Positions 1 to 13,700 of a stretch of DNA of 64,000 nucleotides are shown in pieces. Within the stretch, counting starts at the first letter, position 1. Each line of letters begins with the position of its first letter. Below the pieces are notes generated by a model. The model made no database searches. It was not told the origin of the DNA and saw only the letters and a program-made list of their open reading frames with translations. Position numbers and translations under genes: made by a program. Source of the DNA: Styela clava. Taxonomy: Eukaryota > Chordata > Ascidiacea > Stolidobranchia > Styelidae. Location: the NCBI RefSeq assembly GCF_964204865.1, contig NC_135250.1:13702001-13766000 (forward strand), read 5' to 3'.

Positions 1-1424
1 AATTCGCAAAATTTCGGGTGCTACTGTAGTATACATATCAGGGCATTTTCCATTACATTGGGATTCTTTCCTTTACTGCCTCAACATTGGTACGTACAGT
101 ACTGGAGCGCCGAAAGTGTTGTACGAACAGCTCAGATTTGTCGAAAATCACAAAAATACAAATACAAACAAAATATAATCAGGCACTTTACCACGCATTT
201 TTGTGTCCACGGATTGTCATGATATTTTCTGAGTAATATTGCTCTTATTTAGTGAACACAACCGCAGATTAAAAAGATCACAATTAAATTAATATTAAAG
301 CAAGGCGATGAAAATTTTTTTGATTTACTAATGTATATACTTTAATTAGGTTTTTAATAAGTACTAAATCAAGTTGTACTTTCTGGAAATCTATAGCAGA
401 TAGTAGGCTTTTTCTAACGGCGATAATAAATTCGCAGGATCGCAAAAAATATGTATTCAAACTAAATATAATCGGCCAATATATTCTCACAATATTATGT
501 TCACAGATTGTCGTGGCATTTTTAAAGGAGTAATGCTTTCGTCTTCTCATAAGTCGACGCAACCGCGAGTGACCACGAACACAATTAAATTAAAATACAA
601 AGAAATTTTAAATTCGCTTCGTTGTCATGGATTGAATATTGTGCGACAGAAAAGGCTATTTATACACTAAAAAGTCGGCTATTTAAAGAAAAATCGATTT
701 TTGAATTCGTTAAAATTATGTTGTATTCGGTTTTATTACTTCTTCACACAGAGTACGGTTGCAATAAAAGCACGTTGAGTCCGCAAAGCTTTTCGCCCGC
801 GAGAAAATAGTCCGCGACCAAAAAAGGTTGGGGAACGCTGGTGTATGTAAACAAACACATAATTCAGAATAATCAATTTTTTGCCCCTTCGTGAGTCCTG
901 ACCCATGATATAGGAATCACTGGTCTATGTCATATAGCTGAAATATATACTTGGGCAATGGGCTTCATTATTGAATGATCACAAAACCAACCAAATATGC
1001 AGAACTGCTCGTAATTGATTTCCAATTTATTTTTTTTCAATTTACACTTGCTAATGATGCGATTTATCATGAATAATCGCATCAGTTTGTGTTTATTGAT
1101 CAAAATAACCGGTCAACAAGCGATTTTATTTATTTCAAAATTTGTTGCCACTACATGAGTACATTTTATTCAATTTCACCAGCCCACTGGGGTGAAGAGG
1201 TTGGAAAACACAGATTTTGGATGCTCATGCTGAGTTTAAACTACAGGATGCATAGAATTTACTTTGCTTCACACCGAATTTCAGCACATTCGAACTACAC
1301 TATCACAGCGCTAGTATAATATTTTATCAATTTATATAGTATGCAATTGATTTCTATTTCATATACCTCTCAATATCAGTTCCATATTATTATCAGTATA
1401 CTACTAAATGACTCTAATTTCCAG
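1..1424. other. Dynein intron (3' part of a long intron)
   Basis: No dynein-like or other recognisable coding segment was found here on either strand; the open frames are short and lack family motifs. It holds a diverged direct duplication (about 163-300 and 442-600). Near 72-110 a piece matches the right end of the inverted-repeat element family described at 60925-61154. Confidence 0.6.
163..600. repeat. Diverged direct duplication, two units of about 140-160 bp
   Basis: Unit 1 (about 163-300) and unit 2 (about 442-600) share an ordered series of similar words: an ACAAA(C/T)-type start, AAATATAATC(A/G)G, a CACAGATTGTC/CACGGATTGTC core with GTGGCAT/ATGATAT following, a GAGTAAT word, AACCGC and CACAATTAAATTAA. 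The order is kept while spacing differs slightly. It is probably an old local duplication or two copies of an unnamed repeat. Confidence 0.5.
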
Positions 1425-4400
1425 GGTGTTTCATTCAAGACAATAAATTACATGATAGGTGAAGTTCAGTATGGAGGAAGAGTAACTGATGATTATGATA
1501 AAAGATTATTGAATACTTTTTGTAGAGTATGGCTCGGTGAACATATGTTTGATCCAAAGTTTGCATTCTTTGCAAAAGGTATTTATTTGTATATAAATTT
1601 CAATTTTTATGCTTTAGAGGTGGCCAAGCATTTAATCATGCTAGTCATAGTAATTGTAGCTACAGAGGTAAGGATAAAATTTTCCTAATTACCCTAGTAA
1701 AAGGAATGACGATAAAATTGCTTAGTCATATAGCAAACCACAGTCTTTTGTCTGTTTACTCGCAACAATCGAGTAGGTAAATACTTCCGAGCAAGAAGCA
1801 GTATTTGTCTATCTCTTCCATCCAATCTTCTCTCACATGATTATCCCCCACAGAATTCGAACTTGTGAACTCGTGCAGGGTAATCGGTGGTGAATTCACA
1901 ACGCATTTTTTAATTTCTTTGAGTCAGACTCAAAATTTTTGCCTAAAGTCTAAACTACCGACAAAAACTTCAAAAGCATTCCAAAAGTTGACTAAGCACA
2001 ATTTTATCAAATACTTCAAGATTTGCTGAGTTGCTGCAGAGACAAAAGCTTTTGTTATCAATGTTTGGTTTTCTTGAGTTCAGGCTGAATTAAGATTTTA
2101 TGGTTGACATTTTTGTGAACCCTGAGTAACAGCCAAAATCACTTTTTTAATTTGAGTTGAAGTTTGAGTCAGAGTCGGGCGTAAAAGTTCTCCTACTCCA
2201 CAGCTTTGGTTCCATAATTGTATTGATTTATTAGGTGTTCTTCATGATCATCCTGTGAAAAAGGGAAACCGATAAGACAGCTTATTCGTATGGTAATCTA
2301 TGGCCATAAAATAGTTTACAAGTAGTTGTTCCAGGAGCATGGATTCAAATTTTTTCTAATGCATCTATAATAAAGATTCCCATATGGTTTATTTTGTTGG
2401 TTGTGAAAACACAATGATCAAATTATCAAATGAGTTTATTTTAATAATGAGCACTGTAAAAAGTGTTATATTTATTTAAGGTGGATACACTATCCCACGA
2501 TGTTCAAATATTGAAGATTATCGATTACAAATTGAAAATCTTCCAGATGTAGATTCACCTGAAGTGTTCGGATTACACCCGAATGCAGATGTCACCTATC
2601 AGACCAATACTGCAAACATGGTAGCTTTTTTGAATAATTTCTTTTGTGGTAGGCTGAATTTCATTAGTGGTGTTTGTTGTATGTCAGCAATCTGATATAA
2701 GAAGAGCCTTAAAAACAAATTGAACTAATGCATATAAAGTAATGTATATATCTGAGAAGCCTGATTCTGACTAATTCTAATTCAGTGTTGGGAATTTCAC
2801 TGTGTTCTAAACTGAGGCCAACGACAAATTATTTGAAAGCTACTACTGCAAATACTGATCTGACAGGAAATGTAGTTTTATATTAAATGTTCTTAATTGG
2901 TGAGATATACAGGGTGGATGCTAGAAAACAGAAATTTGTCAAACAGCTACCGGTATTTGTTTTTACAACTTTTTTAAAGGCCTATGTTATATTACACTCA
3001 TGGACGCTCAAAATGTCGTTCGTGGACTCTTAACCAAGTCCTGTCCTGTAGCGTTTTGAATGATAACTTGTGGGACATCGTTCCAATTGAACCTATACGC
3101 ATTTGACTCATGATCTCATCTGACCTTCAAATTTTCTGCTTTTCTAGCGACCAGCTGACCACCCTGTAAGATCTCTTCAGTGCCATGATATGGTTATTGT
3201 CATTGGTACTTGTGACTATGTATTTTCTTAACAATGCAATAGCAATGAACTGTGAATGCCATTTTTTGTTACGTATGACACTTATTTTCTCAGGTTTTCT
3301 GCACAATTCAAAGTATTCAGCCAAAAGATTCTTCTGGGGGTGGCGGTGAAACTCGAGAGAGTGTGGTTGAGAGAAATGCAAAAGAAATGCTAGAAAAACT
3401 TCCTCCTGGTTATCTTCCTCATGAAGTGAAAGATAAATTGAAAAAAATGGGAATATTGGAACCTTTAAACATATTTCTTAGGCAGGAGGTATGGTAGTAT
3501 TTATTTTTAAATATAGTTTTATTTTGATCGAAATGTGTTTCATTGTCACTCTCTTTAATAATATTTTTTTTCCCTCCTTAGTTTTTTTTATTGCTTTATC
3601 TATCTCTAGGTTGACCGAATGCAGAGAGTTATAAGCACAGTTCGAACTGCACTCACTGATCTACAGCTTGCTATTGAAGGAACTATCATTATGAATGAGG
3701 CATTGAGAGATACATTGAATAGTATTTTTGATGCAGTGGTACCTGAATCATGGAGAAAGGTAAAATAGTACACAAGACAACTTTAATCATATGTTAGATT
3801 TGGGTCCAAAATTGATATTTGAATGATAAAAAATGATCTATCATCCCATGAAATACTGTATTTCTTCAGGATGAATGACTTTATTCGCTAGTTTCAATAA
3901 TCCTTGAAAATCATAAATCAGTGACTGGAAACAATCAGAAGCTTTAATTTTGGTTTAAGTTGTTAGCCAATTGATTTAACAAGTGAAGACATGTTATGTT
4001 GGTTTTCTAGATTTAAATTTTTCCTGTAATGATTTTTCAGATATCATGGGACTCATCAACGATAGGATTCTGGTTTACTGATTTACTTGACAGAAATGCT
4101 CAATTTCGAACCTGGTTATTTGATGGAAAACCAAACCAATTTTGGATGACAGGATTTTTTAATCCTCAAGTATGAATTTTTTTACTGTGGTTTTACCACA
4201 TTGGCTTTGACTTCAATGATAAAAGAAATATTTTTCTATGATATCATGAGAAAAATATAATAGTTCCTCATCCTAATTTACATGTAGTACATGATTGCGT
4301 TATAGATAGGCTTACCATACGTCCCGTTTTAGGCAGTATAGTCCCACTTTTTAACGCCTTGTTTTGGCATCCCGACCGGTAAACCAAAAGTCCCACTTTG

Positions 4401-5601
4401 GCATTCAGCAAGCTAGCATAATACACAAACATTACCAATTAGCAATTTCTCGCTACTGTTGTTGCTGTGTAGCATACCAGAAGCCTACATACTGAAGGTG
4501 AAGGCATGATTTTGTTTGTTTCGTTGTTTCCCCACTAACGCTAGACGGAGACTATGCACATGAACTCTCGATGACAAAATGGTCAATGAAGACAGCCGAG
4601 ATGACTTTATGTAACGTTAGGCCTATGTAGTGACATCGAAAATTATACAGTTAATAAATCACAGCTAAGGAGTCTTGGTCTTTGGAGGCGTCCCAAATTG
4701 AAGTCGCAAAAATATTGTAGCTCTTGTTATAGATAATATCTTTCTGTTCACCAAAATAAAAATAAAAACTATTCATTTTGAAATCTTCAATCTTGGTGAA
4801 TAGATTCTATTTAGCCATCTTGATTAATTACACAGGGCTTTCTTACCGCAATGAGACAAGAAATTACTAGAAATCATCAAGGGTGGGCACTGGATAATGT
4901 CACGTTACATAATGATGTTACAAGAATGCTGAAGGAAGATGTTTTATCACCGCCTGATGAGGGAGTTTATATCTATGGGTTGTTTCTTGATGGTGCTGGA
5001 TGGGATAAACGAAATATGAAGCTGATAGAGCCTGCTAATAAGGTAACTGTGTTGGTCATACTTTCGAAATGGCTTGGTTGGGTACATTTAATCAATCTCC
5101 CAAATGAATCTGCGAAACATTCAAATTTGATTTTAGATGAATTTCCAAATTCAAGTGAATTGCACAATTTTTTAAAATATTGCGCTTCCAATTTCAGTGT
5201 GGTTGTCTCACATCTTTTTTTTTTAAATGAATATTGCTGTTGCTGGAAATGGTATTGTTTAACATCTTATTGAACAAATTTGAGGCTGAAGTTTCGTTTT
5301 GTAAACTCATGTGAACTCCTCTTGCTATAATTTTGGGATTTTAGTAATCTGCCCTATTTGCTTTTAGGTATTGTTTACAAATTTGCCTGTTGCTCATGTA
5401 TATGCCATCAATGCAATGGCAGGAGGAACGTCTTCAGTTAAGCCACGATCTGGTTATGCTTTTTATGAATGTCCCACTTACAAGAAACCATGTAGGACTG
5501 ACCTCACATATATATTTCCATTAAAATTGTGCACAACATTAGCTCATGGTCCTGACAGGTGGATTTTGCGCGGAGTTGCACTCTTATGTGATACCAAGTG
5601 A
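1425..5601 (+). CDS. DNAH5/8-like: Axonemal dynein heavy chain, outer-arm DNAH5/DNAH8 class, 3' part (7 exons)
   Basis: Exons are 1425-1578, 2481-2620, 3294-3488, 3610-3759, 4041-4169, 4836-5042 and 5368-5601 (stop TGA). All junctions are GT-AG and phases agree, giving 402 C-terminal residues. The protein is the force-generating ATPase subunit of ciliary outer dynein arms. This part covers the end of the AAA ring ([20 protein letters not shown]) and the C-terminal domain, with [53 protein letters not shown] and the usual end [13 protein letters not shown]. These motifs match vertebrate DNAH5 and DNAH8 about equally well, so the paralogue is not settled. A Gly/Ser-rich linker before ECPTYKKP looks longer than in the human proteins. 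The gene starts upstream of the window; positions 1-1424 are intron. It converges on the SLC6 gene. Confidence 0.95.
1672..1912 (-). repeat. SINE-like repeat, diverged copy
   Basis: Read on the minus strand, this stretch matches the better-preserved copy at 49525-49835 in order: GATTACCCTGCACGAGTTC, a B-box-like AGTTCGAATTC, GGGGATAATCATGTGAGAG, AGACTGTGGTTTGCTATATG and ACTAAGCAATTTTATCG. A B-box-like word near the 5' side suggests a tRNA-derived SINE. It lies in a dynein intron. The ends are approximate. Confidence 0.6.
2238..2345 (-). repeat. Partial SINE-like repeat copy
   Basis: The words GGGAAACCGATAAGACAGC, TTATTCGTATGG, CTATGGCC and GAGCATGGATT match the copies at 26795-27020 and 37285-37480 in the same order. 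Only the 3' half of the family appears to be present, inside a dynein intron. Confidence 0.5.
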
Positions 5602-6615
5602 AACATTTTGAATCTGAAAAACTTTATAATTATTAGAATTGTAAAGGTAGTATGTAAATGTGCATTGAATACAGTAACTAAACTCTGACAACAAGAAGTC
5701 AAATAGCAACTTTCTTGTTTAAAATCATTCACTCTCAATCTTGGACAGAACATATTCCATGCATCACTTTTTTTTTAGTCCGAGTTCTACTGAATCATGT
5801 GTATTTTCTGAAATCACAATGTCCTTTATATGTAATATTAATGCAAAGCAGTTTTGTGATTGTCACAACAACTTGTTCAAGTTATTGTTGCTTAGTGATA
5901 GTGCCAATCTTACACTAAGAATTTGTAGTAGAAAGGTAAAAGCTTAATTTTCATTATTTTTATTTAAAGTAGAATTTGATAGCACCTTTGTGATTTTCAC
6001 AGCAATATGTTCAAGTTATTGTTGCTTAGTCATACTGGCAATCTCACACTGAAAATCTGTAGGAGGTAGATAAATGCTTTATTTTCATTATGTATTCCAA
6101 GTAGAATTTGAAGAGGCTGTGGTTTACCTTGTGATTCAATTGTTTCACAAATATTCCCTTTCCGGGTCGAAGAGGTAACCCTATGAAAGAAAAGTAGAAA
6201 TTTCTGTGAATTGAAAAAACAAAATCACCAGTGAAACGTTCACTTTAATTTTTGCTATTAATTGTCAAGATTATTTTTATTGTAAATATGAACCGACAAA
6301 GGAAGAAACATGGTCGTTTTGTGAAAATTTAGTTGCCACCTACACACTATATACATGTCCCTATATAGTAGACCAGTTACCATTAATTACCATATACATT
6401 TGTATTGATTTGTGAACTTAGCTCTAGTTGAAATTATATCAAATCATCTATTTTTTGCTTTTCATTTTGACTGCTTGGAATACAGGGTAAAGTCTTTTGA
6501 GCAGTGGGGATTTTGTACTATAATTTGTGACGCTTGACCTTTCTTCTTTCTAACATCATTTGATGAAAAACTATTGACGACATGACCTTCTCTTCTATAA
6601 TCAAAGATTCTAACA
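5602..6615. other. 3' flank of the dynein gene
   Basis: This is non-coding sequence after the dynein stop codon, probably starting with its 3' UTR. It contains a degenerate tandem duplication at 5845-6110. I could not pick a convincing poly(A) signal. Around 6113-6190 a GAGGCTGTGGTTTACC word resembles part of the SINE-like family. Confidence 0.5.
5845..6110. repeat. Degenerate tandem duplication, period about 133 bp
   Basis: Two adjacent units share TTTGTGATT(G/T)TCACA, GTTCAAGTTATTGTTGCTTA, a CCAATCTTACACT/GGCAATCTCACACT word and TTAATTTTCATTAT/TTTATTTTCATTAT. The first unit begins near 5851 and the second near 5984. They lie just downstream of the dynein stop codon. Confidence 0.65.
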
Positions 6616-8185
6616 CAGTGGTTCCCAAACGTTTTGGTATAAATATAAAGCCCAATTACCCCTTTCATAGAAACAAAATTTTCAGCGCGCAATTTATCAA
6701 ATTTAAAAACAACAATATAAGAATCCATGAACACAAGAACGATGTCCTGGTTTAATCTCAGTGGTTAGGATGGCTCTATATGCGATGCTAGACTATAAAA
6801 CCAAAATGGACGACAGGCACCATTTCATATCATCGTCAAACATTAGCTTATTTAGATATTTTGTTCAATTGATGTCATCGCGAAGAACCATACTTCACAG
6901 AAAAAAGTTGAATGACATTTAATCAAAAATGAAGCTTTGGTATTATGTGTTTGTTAGCCGCGTAACCATGTAGCTTTGGTATTACGTCTTTGTTAACCAC
7001 GTGACCGACTACATTAAAGACGTAGCAATGCTCATACACCGAATTCGAACATTTCACACCCAGCATTTCCGCAACACAGCAAAAACGACGGGGATTACAC
7101 TTAGAGTTGTAAAGACATTGAACGTCTGAATTTAGGGTTTAGTTTGTTATCAGTTCTAAAAAAAAACATCGTGATTTAAAACAAGGGCTTGTTCTAAATC
7201 AAATTTTTTCTGTATTTTTTATTCAAATACCCCCTGCACCCCCGCGAAATTATGCCAAAGCGTTGCGTTCTGGCAGCTGCATACGCTGCCGGAATTAAAA
7301 TTCAAAAAATGTAAGTAAAAATGATTGTTTTTACTTTTTTTGCGTACATTTATCACCACGTTTGGGTCTACACCAAAGTCATAAGATTTTAACCGGGATA
7401 TTAATCCGAGATACCAGAAAGAAGTTTTGAGTAACAAAATCATGAAGCTCAGCTTACGAGCCTAATACGAAAGCAATTGGAACAAGGCAGCCAGCCTTTG
7501 GCAAAACGAGTGCGTTACGATAGTGAATAATATACTATACGAGGCGATTTACTGATTTAAACGATGAGACACCCTAGTCTAGGCTGTGCTAATTGTAACA
7601 GCCCTCTGATGCAATGACGCCACAACTAATCTGTTACGACGCCATGATAAGGATTTCGAGTTTATGTATTGACATTTTTCTCATAAAATAAAGAAATTAT
7701 TCAGTTAATACTGTTCGGTTAATTTATACTTAGCATACTTTGTTTTTAGGGTTGAAATGATAAGTTTTTCAAAGTTATACAAACTCATTTAATCGATCGC
7801 ATTTCTATTATCACAAAGTGGTTTCGTCGCAGGGTTGTCACGCAATGACTTATCGGTTGCGTCCTACTGCGCCAACCACGTTTGCGGTCGCACTGAACTA
7901 CAGCTTGAGAAGGTGTGTAGGGGCCTTTATTGATATTTGTGGCGTTTTGAAGAGTTTATTGCAAATAAGAAGCGCTTGACAAGTTTTTACAGCCATTTTC
8001 TTTAACCTATTTAATACAAAATATCAAATAGTACAGCCATTTTGAACAAAACAGGCAAAAAAAATGATTTAAAACAATTGTTTTAAAACAATTCCTTTTG
8101 AACCAACAAATCCCTATCTGAATTACCCCTTAAAAATGTCAAGTTGCCCTTTTGGGGTTAAGTACCACCAGTTTGGGAACTACTG
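6616..8185. mobile_element. Decayed hAT-type DNA transposon, about 1.6 kb
   Basis: The left end begins CAGTGGTTCCCAAAC and the right end, reverse-complemented, begins CAGTAGTTCCCAAAC. This 15-base inverted repeat is of the type seen on hAT elements. The interior next to each end carries words typical of such elements (CAATTACCCCTTTC on the left, GGGGTTAAGTACCAC on the right). No transposase frame is visible. The 8 bases flanking each end (TTCTAACA and ATTTGAGG) do not match, so the element is old, rearranged or chimeric. Confidence 0.6.
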
Positions 8186-10717
8186 ATTTGAGGGCTAGTA
8201 AACTTAGCCAATATACATTACTACCAGTGAGAGAGAGGTTTACGACCTTGGACTAAACATTCAGCCGGAGACTATTTTCGAGCTCATTGCAACTAGAAGG
8301 GCAGAAAACTTTTTTCGTTATAAGCCAGTACTTCAGTGCTATTGGCGAGGGGTGAACTACCTTCACAAAGACATGCAACCATACAGCTAGTAATATTCCA
8401 ATTCATTGCTGGAGGTTTTCCTACTCAATTACAAAATTTCATTACCCTCGAATAGATACGGAAACACAATCCCTTGTGTTGCATAGTTGCACAATCGAAT
8501 TGAGTCGATCCAATAGTAAAAAAATGAAATACACCGAATACTATTATGCAAGCGGACATGTCACGAAACCAAATTCGAACTACTAAGAACGATTAAACAG
8601 AGGCAAGCAACTTTTGATTGAATGCGGGAAATACGTCATCAACCTATTCGCATAAAGCGTTGCATAAAATAATATTTAAAGAAATGAATTGGACTACGAT
8701 CTTTCAGGCAAATAATATGAATGGTGAATTCACTCCACTAGATATTCATCCAGCTAGGCGTTTCTCGCAAGATAGCATTGTTGTGCCGATAATTAGTTTC
8801 TCGGATTGCGGCAGAAAATTGCCCCTTTACCAATTTGATTGTCTTCAGTAGCCTACATGCAATTCACCCAGTAATGCGTTTAATGTTAGCGAAATTTTAC
8901 GCGTACGTATTATTTAACACTAGGGTTATGAATCGCTGCTCTGTTTCACATCACTTTGTTTTGTCATATATAAACTAGGCAGTATGCATTTTTAGCCATT
9001 AAAAGTTGATGTGAAATTACTGGACTAACTATTCGTCAAAGTAACTCAGTCAAACATCAAATGTTGGGAAAAGATCCACAATATATATAGCGTAACCAGA
9101 GAGCGATTCCCAAAACGCCACTCCTAAATGAAGAATCTATGTAGCTGTCGAACCGGTCGAATTCGTACCTTCGTTCCAATGCGAGATAATTACCATTCTC
9201 CGTTTCTACAATTCGTAATGAATCCTATCAATCCAATCAGCATCAGCGAATGTTCGGGTGAACGTGGACTCTACGTGAACGTGGCGTACTACACGAAGGC
9301 ACTCCTTGTGAAGTGTGCGATTGACATTTTTTGTGGGATTTTTGAAGTAGAAATGAATGATTTTGATGGCTTGATGTAGAACCATAGCCACCGCATAAAT
9401 GCGCGGAAGAGAAATAACTAAAAATAAATGAGAAACTCCGCATACAAGTGAAAACAAACTGAATTAAAAAACACCTGCCTTGCAACTCGGCACCCAAAAC
9501 TGACCGCGACAGTTATTTATACTAATTAATTTGTTTTTACAGTTGCTTGCGTTAAGCTTACGATGTTCAAATACTATTTTTTACACTACCCAGAATATCA
9601 TATCATTTTATGAATAGGGGCGAACAAAATCTGAGTCGAATAATTTTAATCTATAGCTGCGGGTCGTATCAAGGACTCTTTTGAAAATTGCTAGGAGGCC
9701 GAAAAAGTCTGTGACATCGCGGCGTTTTTTGCTAGCTTAATAATTGCTATAGTTATTTTTCGAATATTTAGGTGGTCGAAGCTGCTGTGGACATCGCAGT
9801 TTTTAGCTTTATATTTCTGGCAAAACTGTACATTCAGCGAAAGATGTTAAAAGCGATCATCGGCGAGAGACGTCAAACATATTCAAAGGAGTAAAGTCAC
9901 AACCAGAATTAAATTTATCTTATTATCACCGTTTGCTAAGTGAACAAATTTATCTTCAGTGACTTCGGGAAGAGCGAAATTCTCAGTATTCCTCGTTAAT
10001 TAAATACTGGCAACAACGGTATTTTTACATAATCAAAACGTTAACTCACTGTGAAAATCCCGGGACTTTCAATAGTGCTACATGGAAATTGCCAGAGATT
10101 TTCAGAACGAGTTAACGTTTTGACCTGGTTCGAGGTCTCCAAAATATATGTTCGCGAGAATCTTGCTCATTTAAAATGAAACAATAATAATACATTCACT
10201 GGAAGTAAACAAATTATTATTCGATTCGCTATTAGAACATGTTGACCATCCCTGTCCATCATGACGTCAAAAATTCTCAACTATTGAATAATCTCCCTCG
10301 AAGAGATGATCCTGAATACATATTGCCATAAAAACCATTCATTTCCTTATAATATTCTTCTTTTTTGCTAACTGTGGGGATTAAACTGTTGCCAACTGAA
10401 ATCTCTTAATTCATATCCATCCGCTCGCTCTCTCCCATTGGTTTTCCAGTGAATTACCTGTTCAAATCTGCTGTTTTTTGCCAGTAACTTAGCGGGTACC
10501 AGAATCAACAATTTTGCGACAACAAAGCGGCAACTCCTTAGACTCAGTGAAATGAAAGAATCGCTATGACGATTTTAATTCATGTTTTTAAGAATCACAC
10601 AATCTACAAGTAATAAAATGCAATGACCACTACCTTCTACTAACTAAAGAGTCTTGCAAAAGCATTTTCCACAGATTAGTTTGGAGTGCTCCAAACGACC
10701 AAAAATAAAAGATTTTA
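8186..10717. other. Intergenic stretch without recognised genes
   Basis: This lies between the decayed transposon and the 3' end of the SLC6 gene. Several 60-85 residue open frames exist (for example near 8618 and 9128 on + and 9206 on -), but none shows a family motif, splice structure or composition that supports coding. Confidence 0.5.
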
Positions 10718-13700
10718 TCAAATCATTTTACTGGCCTCATCATAATCAGGAGGAGGCGATAGCACAGGAGGAGGCGAAAGCACAGTGTCAATCTTATCTT
10801 CTTGGTGGTAAATAGCGCCGACTTGTGTTACACAAACTAATTCCTTTTCGCGGTCGTCTTCGTAATCCGGATGCGTTCTACGCAATTGGGGTGTGGTCAA
10901 TGTCTCCCATCTCTGTAGGAATTAAAAATGAAGTTCATACTGTGCCAAGAAATTCAAATAAACACGAATACATTACCAACTTAAAAATTCCCCATCTTAA
11001 TCGGCCTAATAAGTAAATCAATCGATTCAATTCCAGAATGAAGTATTCCCTCCCACCCGAACCACTCACTGGTTGTGTTTACTAACCACACATCATACGT
11101 CACACAACATACGTCAACATACCTCTGAAAGAGTCCCACTTGTGGTCAACATCTTGTATATAGCGTATCCTGGTATGAACATGATAGAACTGAGGGCCAA
11201 GATCCAGCCAATACCTTCGCCCCATGCAGGATATTCGTACACCTTGTTGTACTTCAGAGGCTTGAATTTCACCATCGAGTAGATGAAAGTCGCCTGTGTA
11301 CGAATAATTTTGAAAATGAAGACGTTGTATTGGAAGAATTACTAATCTACGCGTTTTCCAGATAGAAAGGAATTCTTCCCGTACCCACGGGGGATTTTTG
11401 TCGTCTTCGGTGTGGAATTATTACCATATTACCGGTACGTTGTATTCGGTGTAATTTCACTAATATTGTTTAGTTATTTAGAGTTATTGTAATACAAATT
11501 TGTGGACGTGGCTCGAACTATGCAAAGCCAGTTGTGCGCAAAAAAAATGTTGAGGATGCTTCAAAGATTGAATAAATGATCGGAGAAGAGTGGGGGAGGG
11601 ATAACATGTAAAGGTAAAAGTGTTGGTCCACGTCCACACACGGTCAATCGATAATAACAAACTAATTCAGTAATGGAGGAACGGTGACTTCATATATATT
11701 TGAATTTATTCAAAAAATTCACTCACCGTGGTTAAAACAGGAGTAACAATAAGCCACAAGTATTTGATGATCGGCATCGGGCGATAACCGATCATGTTTG
11801 TAATTTTCATCCACATCTTCTCAGCACCTGCAATACGAACAACACGATTTACACCAAGTATCATAAAGTACATATTATCCTCGTGTTTCAGCAATAATTT
11901 ATTCTGCTGGCGCACAATATATTAATTAATCCATATCACGGAACTATGGCAACTGGCATAATTTAATATTGCACTAGTATCGGGAATTTCGAAAAGTTAA
12001 CAAATTTTGCCTCGGAAATTTTTATGGTATGGATGCTTGATACAACTGAATTCTCGTACGCTGGACTCGTGTTACTTAGATATTACAGAATTGCGAATGA
12101 GTGGGCATCATATATTATCACTGTAAAGAAAGAAAACTGCGTGAACATGGCACATTGATATCATGAATAATGTAATGTGAATAATGTCTAGTTATCTTCG
12201 GATGACATAAAATTATATTTCCACCATAAAAGACACCAGAGTTATTCCACCTATTTTTTCATCTCCCACGGATATGTGACATATCGGTGGCGAAATTCGA
12301 CGGCAATATTCTACCAAGGAACTTTTTCCAGCTGCTTATTCAATACGAGCGTGGACCAAAGACCGAACCATTTTTATCCGCAATTTCACCACAAAAACAC
12401 TGCCGGTCAAAAGTGAGCGCCCAACGACACGTGAAAGATGTCAGTCGATATTGATTCAATGCCCACCGTCAGAGAAAACAACTAAGGGAAGGGCATTCTA
12501 CAAAATCACTATTGATATAGGTGACGTAAGCGCAAAACCATTCAACAAATAACGGGAAGTCAAGAGATGAATATGAATGATGTAAAAAAATGAAACAGGA
12601 ATAAGGCAGAAAATAATTTTTAAAGAAGAACGCTCTACATACACGGTAATTTAAAAGAATTTGTGGAACGAAATATTTACCTGAATTGCTGTATAAAAAG
12701 GGAACTAAAAATTAAGGCGATGAAAATCATCCAAAAAAAGTTTAAAAAAATCTGCAATCGCAAATTTGGAAAATGTATCAATTTTTTTGTAATTCAATTA
12801 AATGTATCTATTAACTACCATATATCCAAGCTATACATCCGGACTCGAAAAAGGCCACCCACAACAGACAAACTCCACTGGCCGCGTAGTAGTCGAATAA
12901 TTGAAACAGGTACATGCCACCCTGAAATTATTTATTATAAAGAAAAAAAATAGTATATTATGCAAGGTATGACAGAAAGTGAGTTGTAAAATAACTGCGA
13001 ATACCAAAATCGAACGTCATCGCGGTAAAATTCTTCAACGCCAGCTCACATGAGATCTTGATAATCAGAAAATAACCGGAATGCCAAGATAACTGTAAAC
13101 AGGCGTTGCAATTTTACATCGATGACGTTAAAATACTGAAAGGCGGAATGGAGAATGTAAATGAAGACTTACGTTGGTAACCATAAGAAGCCCTATCAGA
13201 TAGGACACAAAACACACTGCGGCTATGAATAGCTCTCGATTACGACCTCTGCGTAATTGCTTAGGGTAGAGGTCAACGAACGACGTCACAAAGCCTTCAA
13301 CTTCGACGAACTGTTTAAATAGATATAAGAAGGTCAATATTAACTAACACTCAAAATCTATCAATTCATTTGAAGAAAAACAACAGTGACGATTAACGAA
13401 TATTCGAAATCATGATGAAACGTTTGAAACTTTATATGCCAATTGTCAACATGCACACACGCTGAAATTTGTTATTGTCAACATAATATATATGAAACAC
13501 AAAATCCCCGATGGCATATTAACCTACGATCTACTGTTCAAAAATATACAATATATACCTGGCTATCAAGTCCCAGTAGTATAATCATTATGAAAAACAA
13601 AATTGCCCACAGTGTTGAAAGCGGCATCATAGTAATTGCTTTGGGATAAGCTATAAAGGCCAGACCCGGACCTGAAAACAATCAATCATAAGATTTATTT

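Noticed and set aside
4300..4700. CTTACCATACGTCCCG words that resemble the end of a DNA element
   Set aside because: Only one plausible terminus was visible and no matching opposite end or target duplication could be found, so no element is called.
9128..9379. Overlapping 83-84 codon open frames on both strands near 9.1-9.5 kb
   Set aside because: Open in several frames at once, no motif and no splice context; treated as chance.
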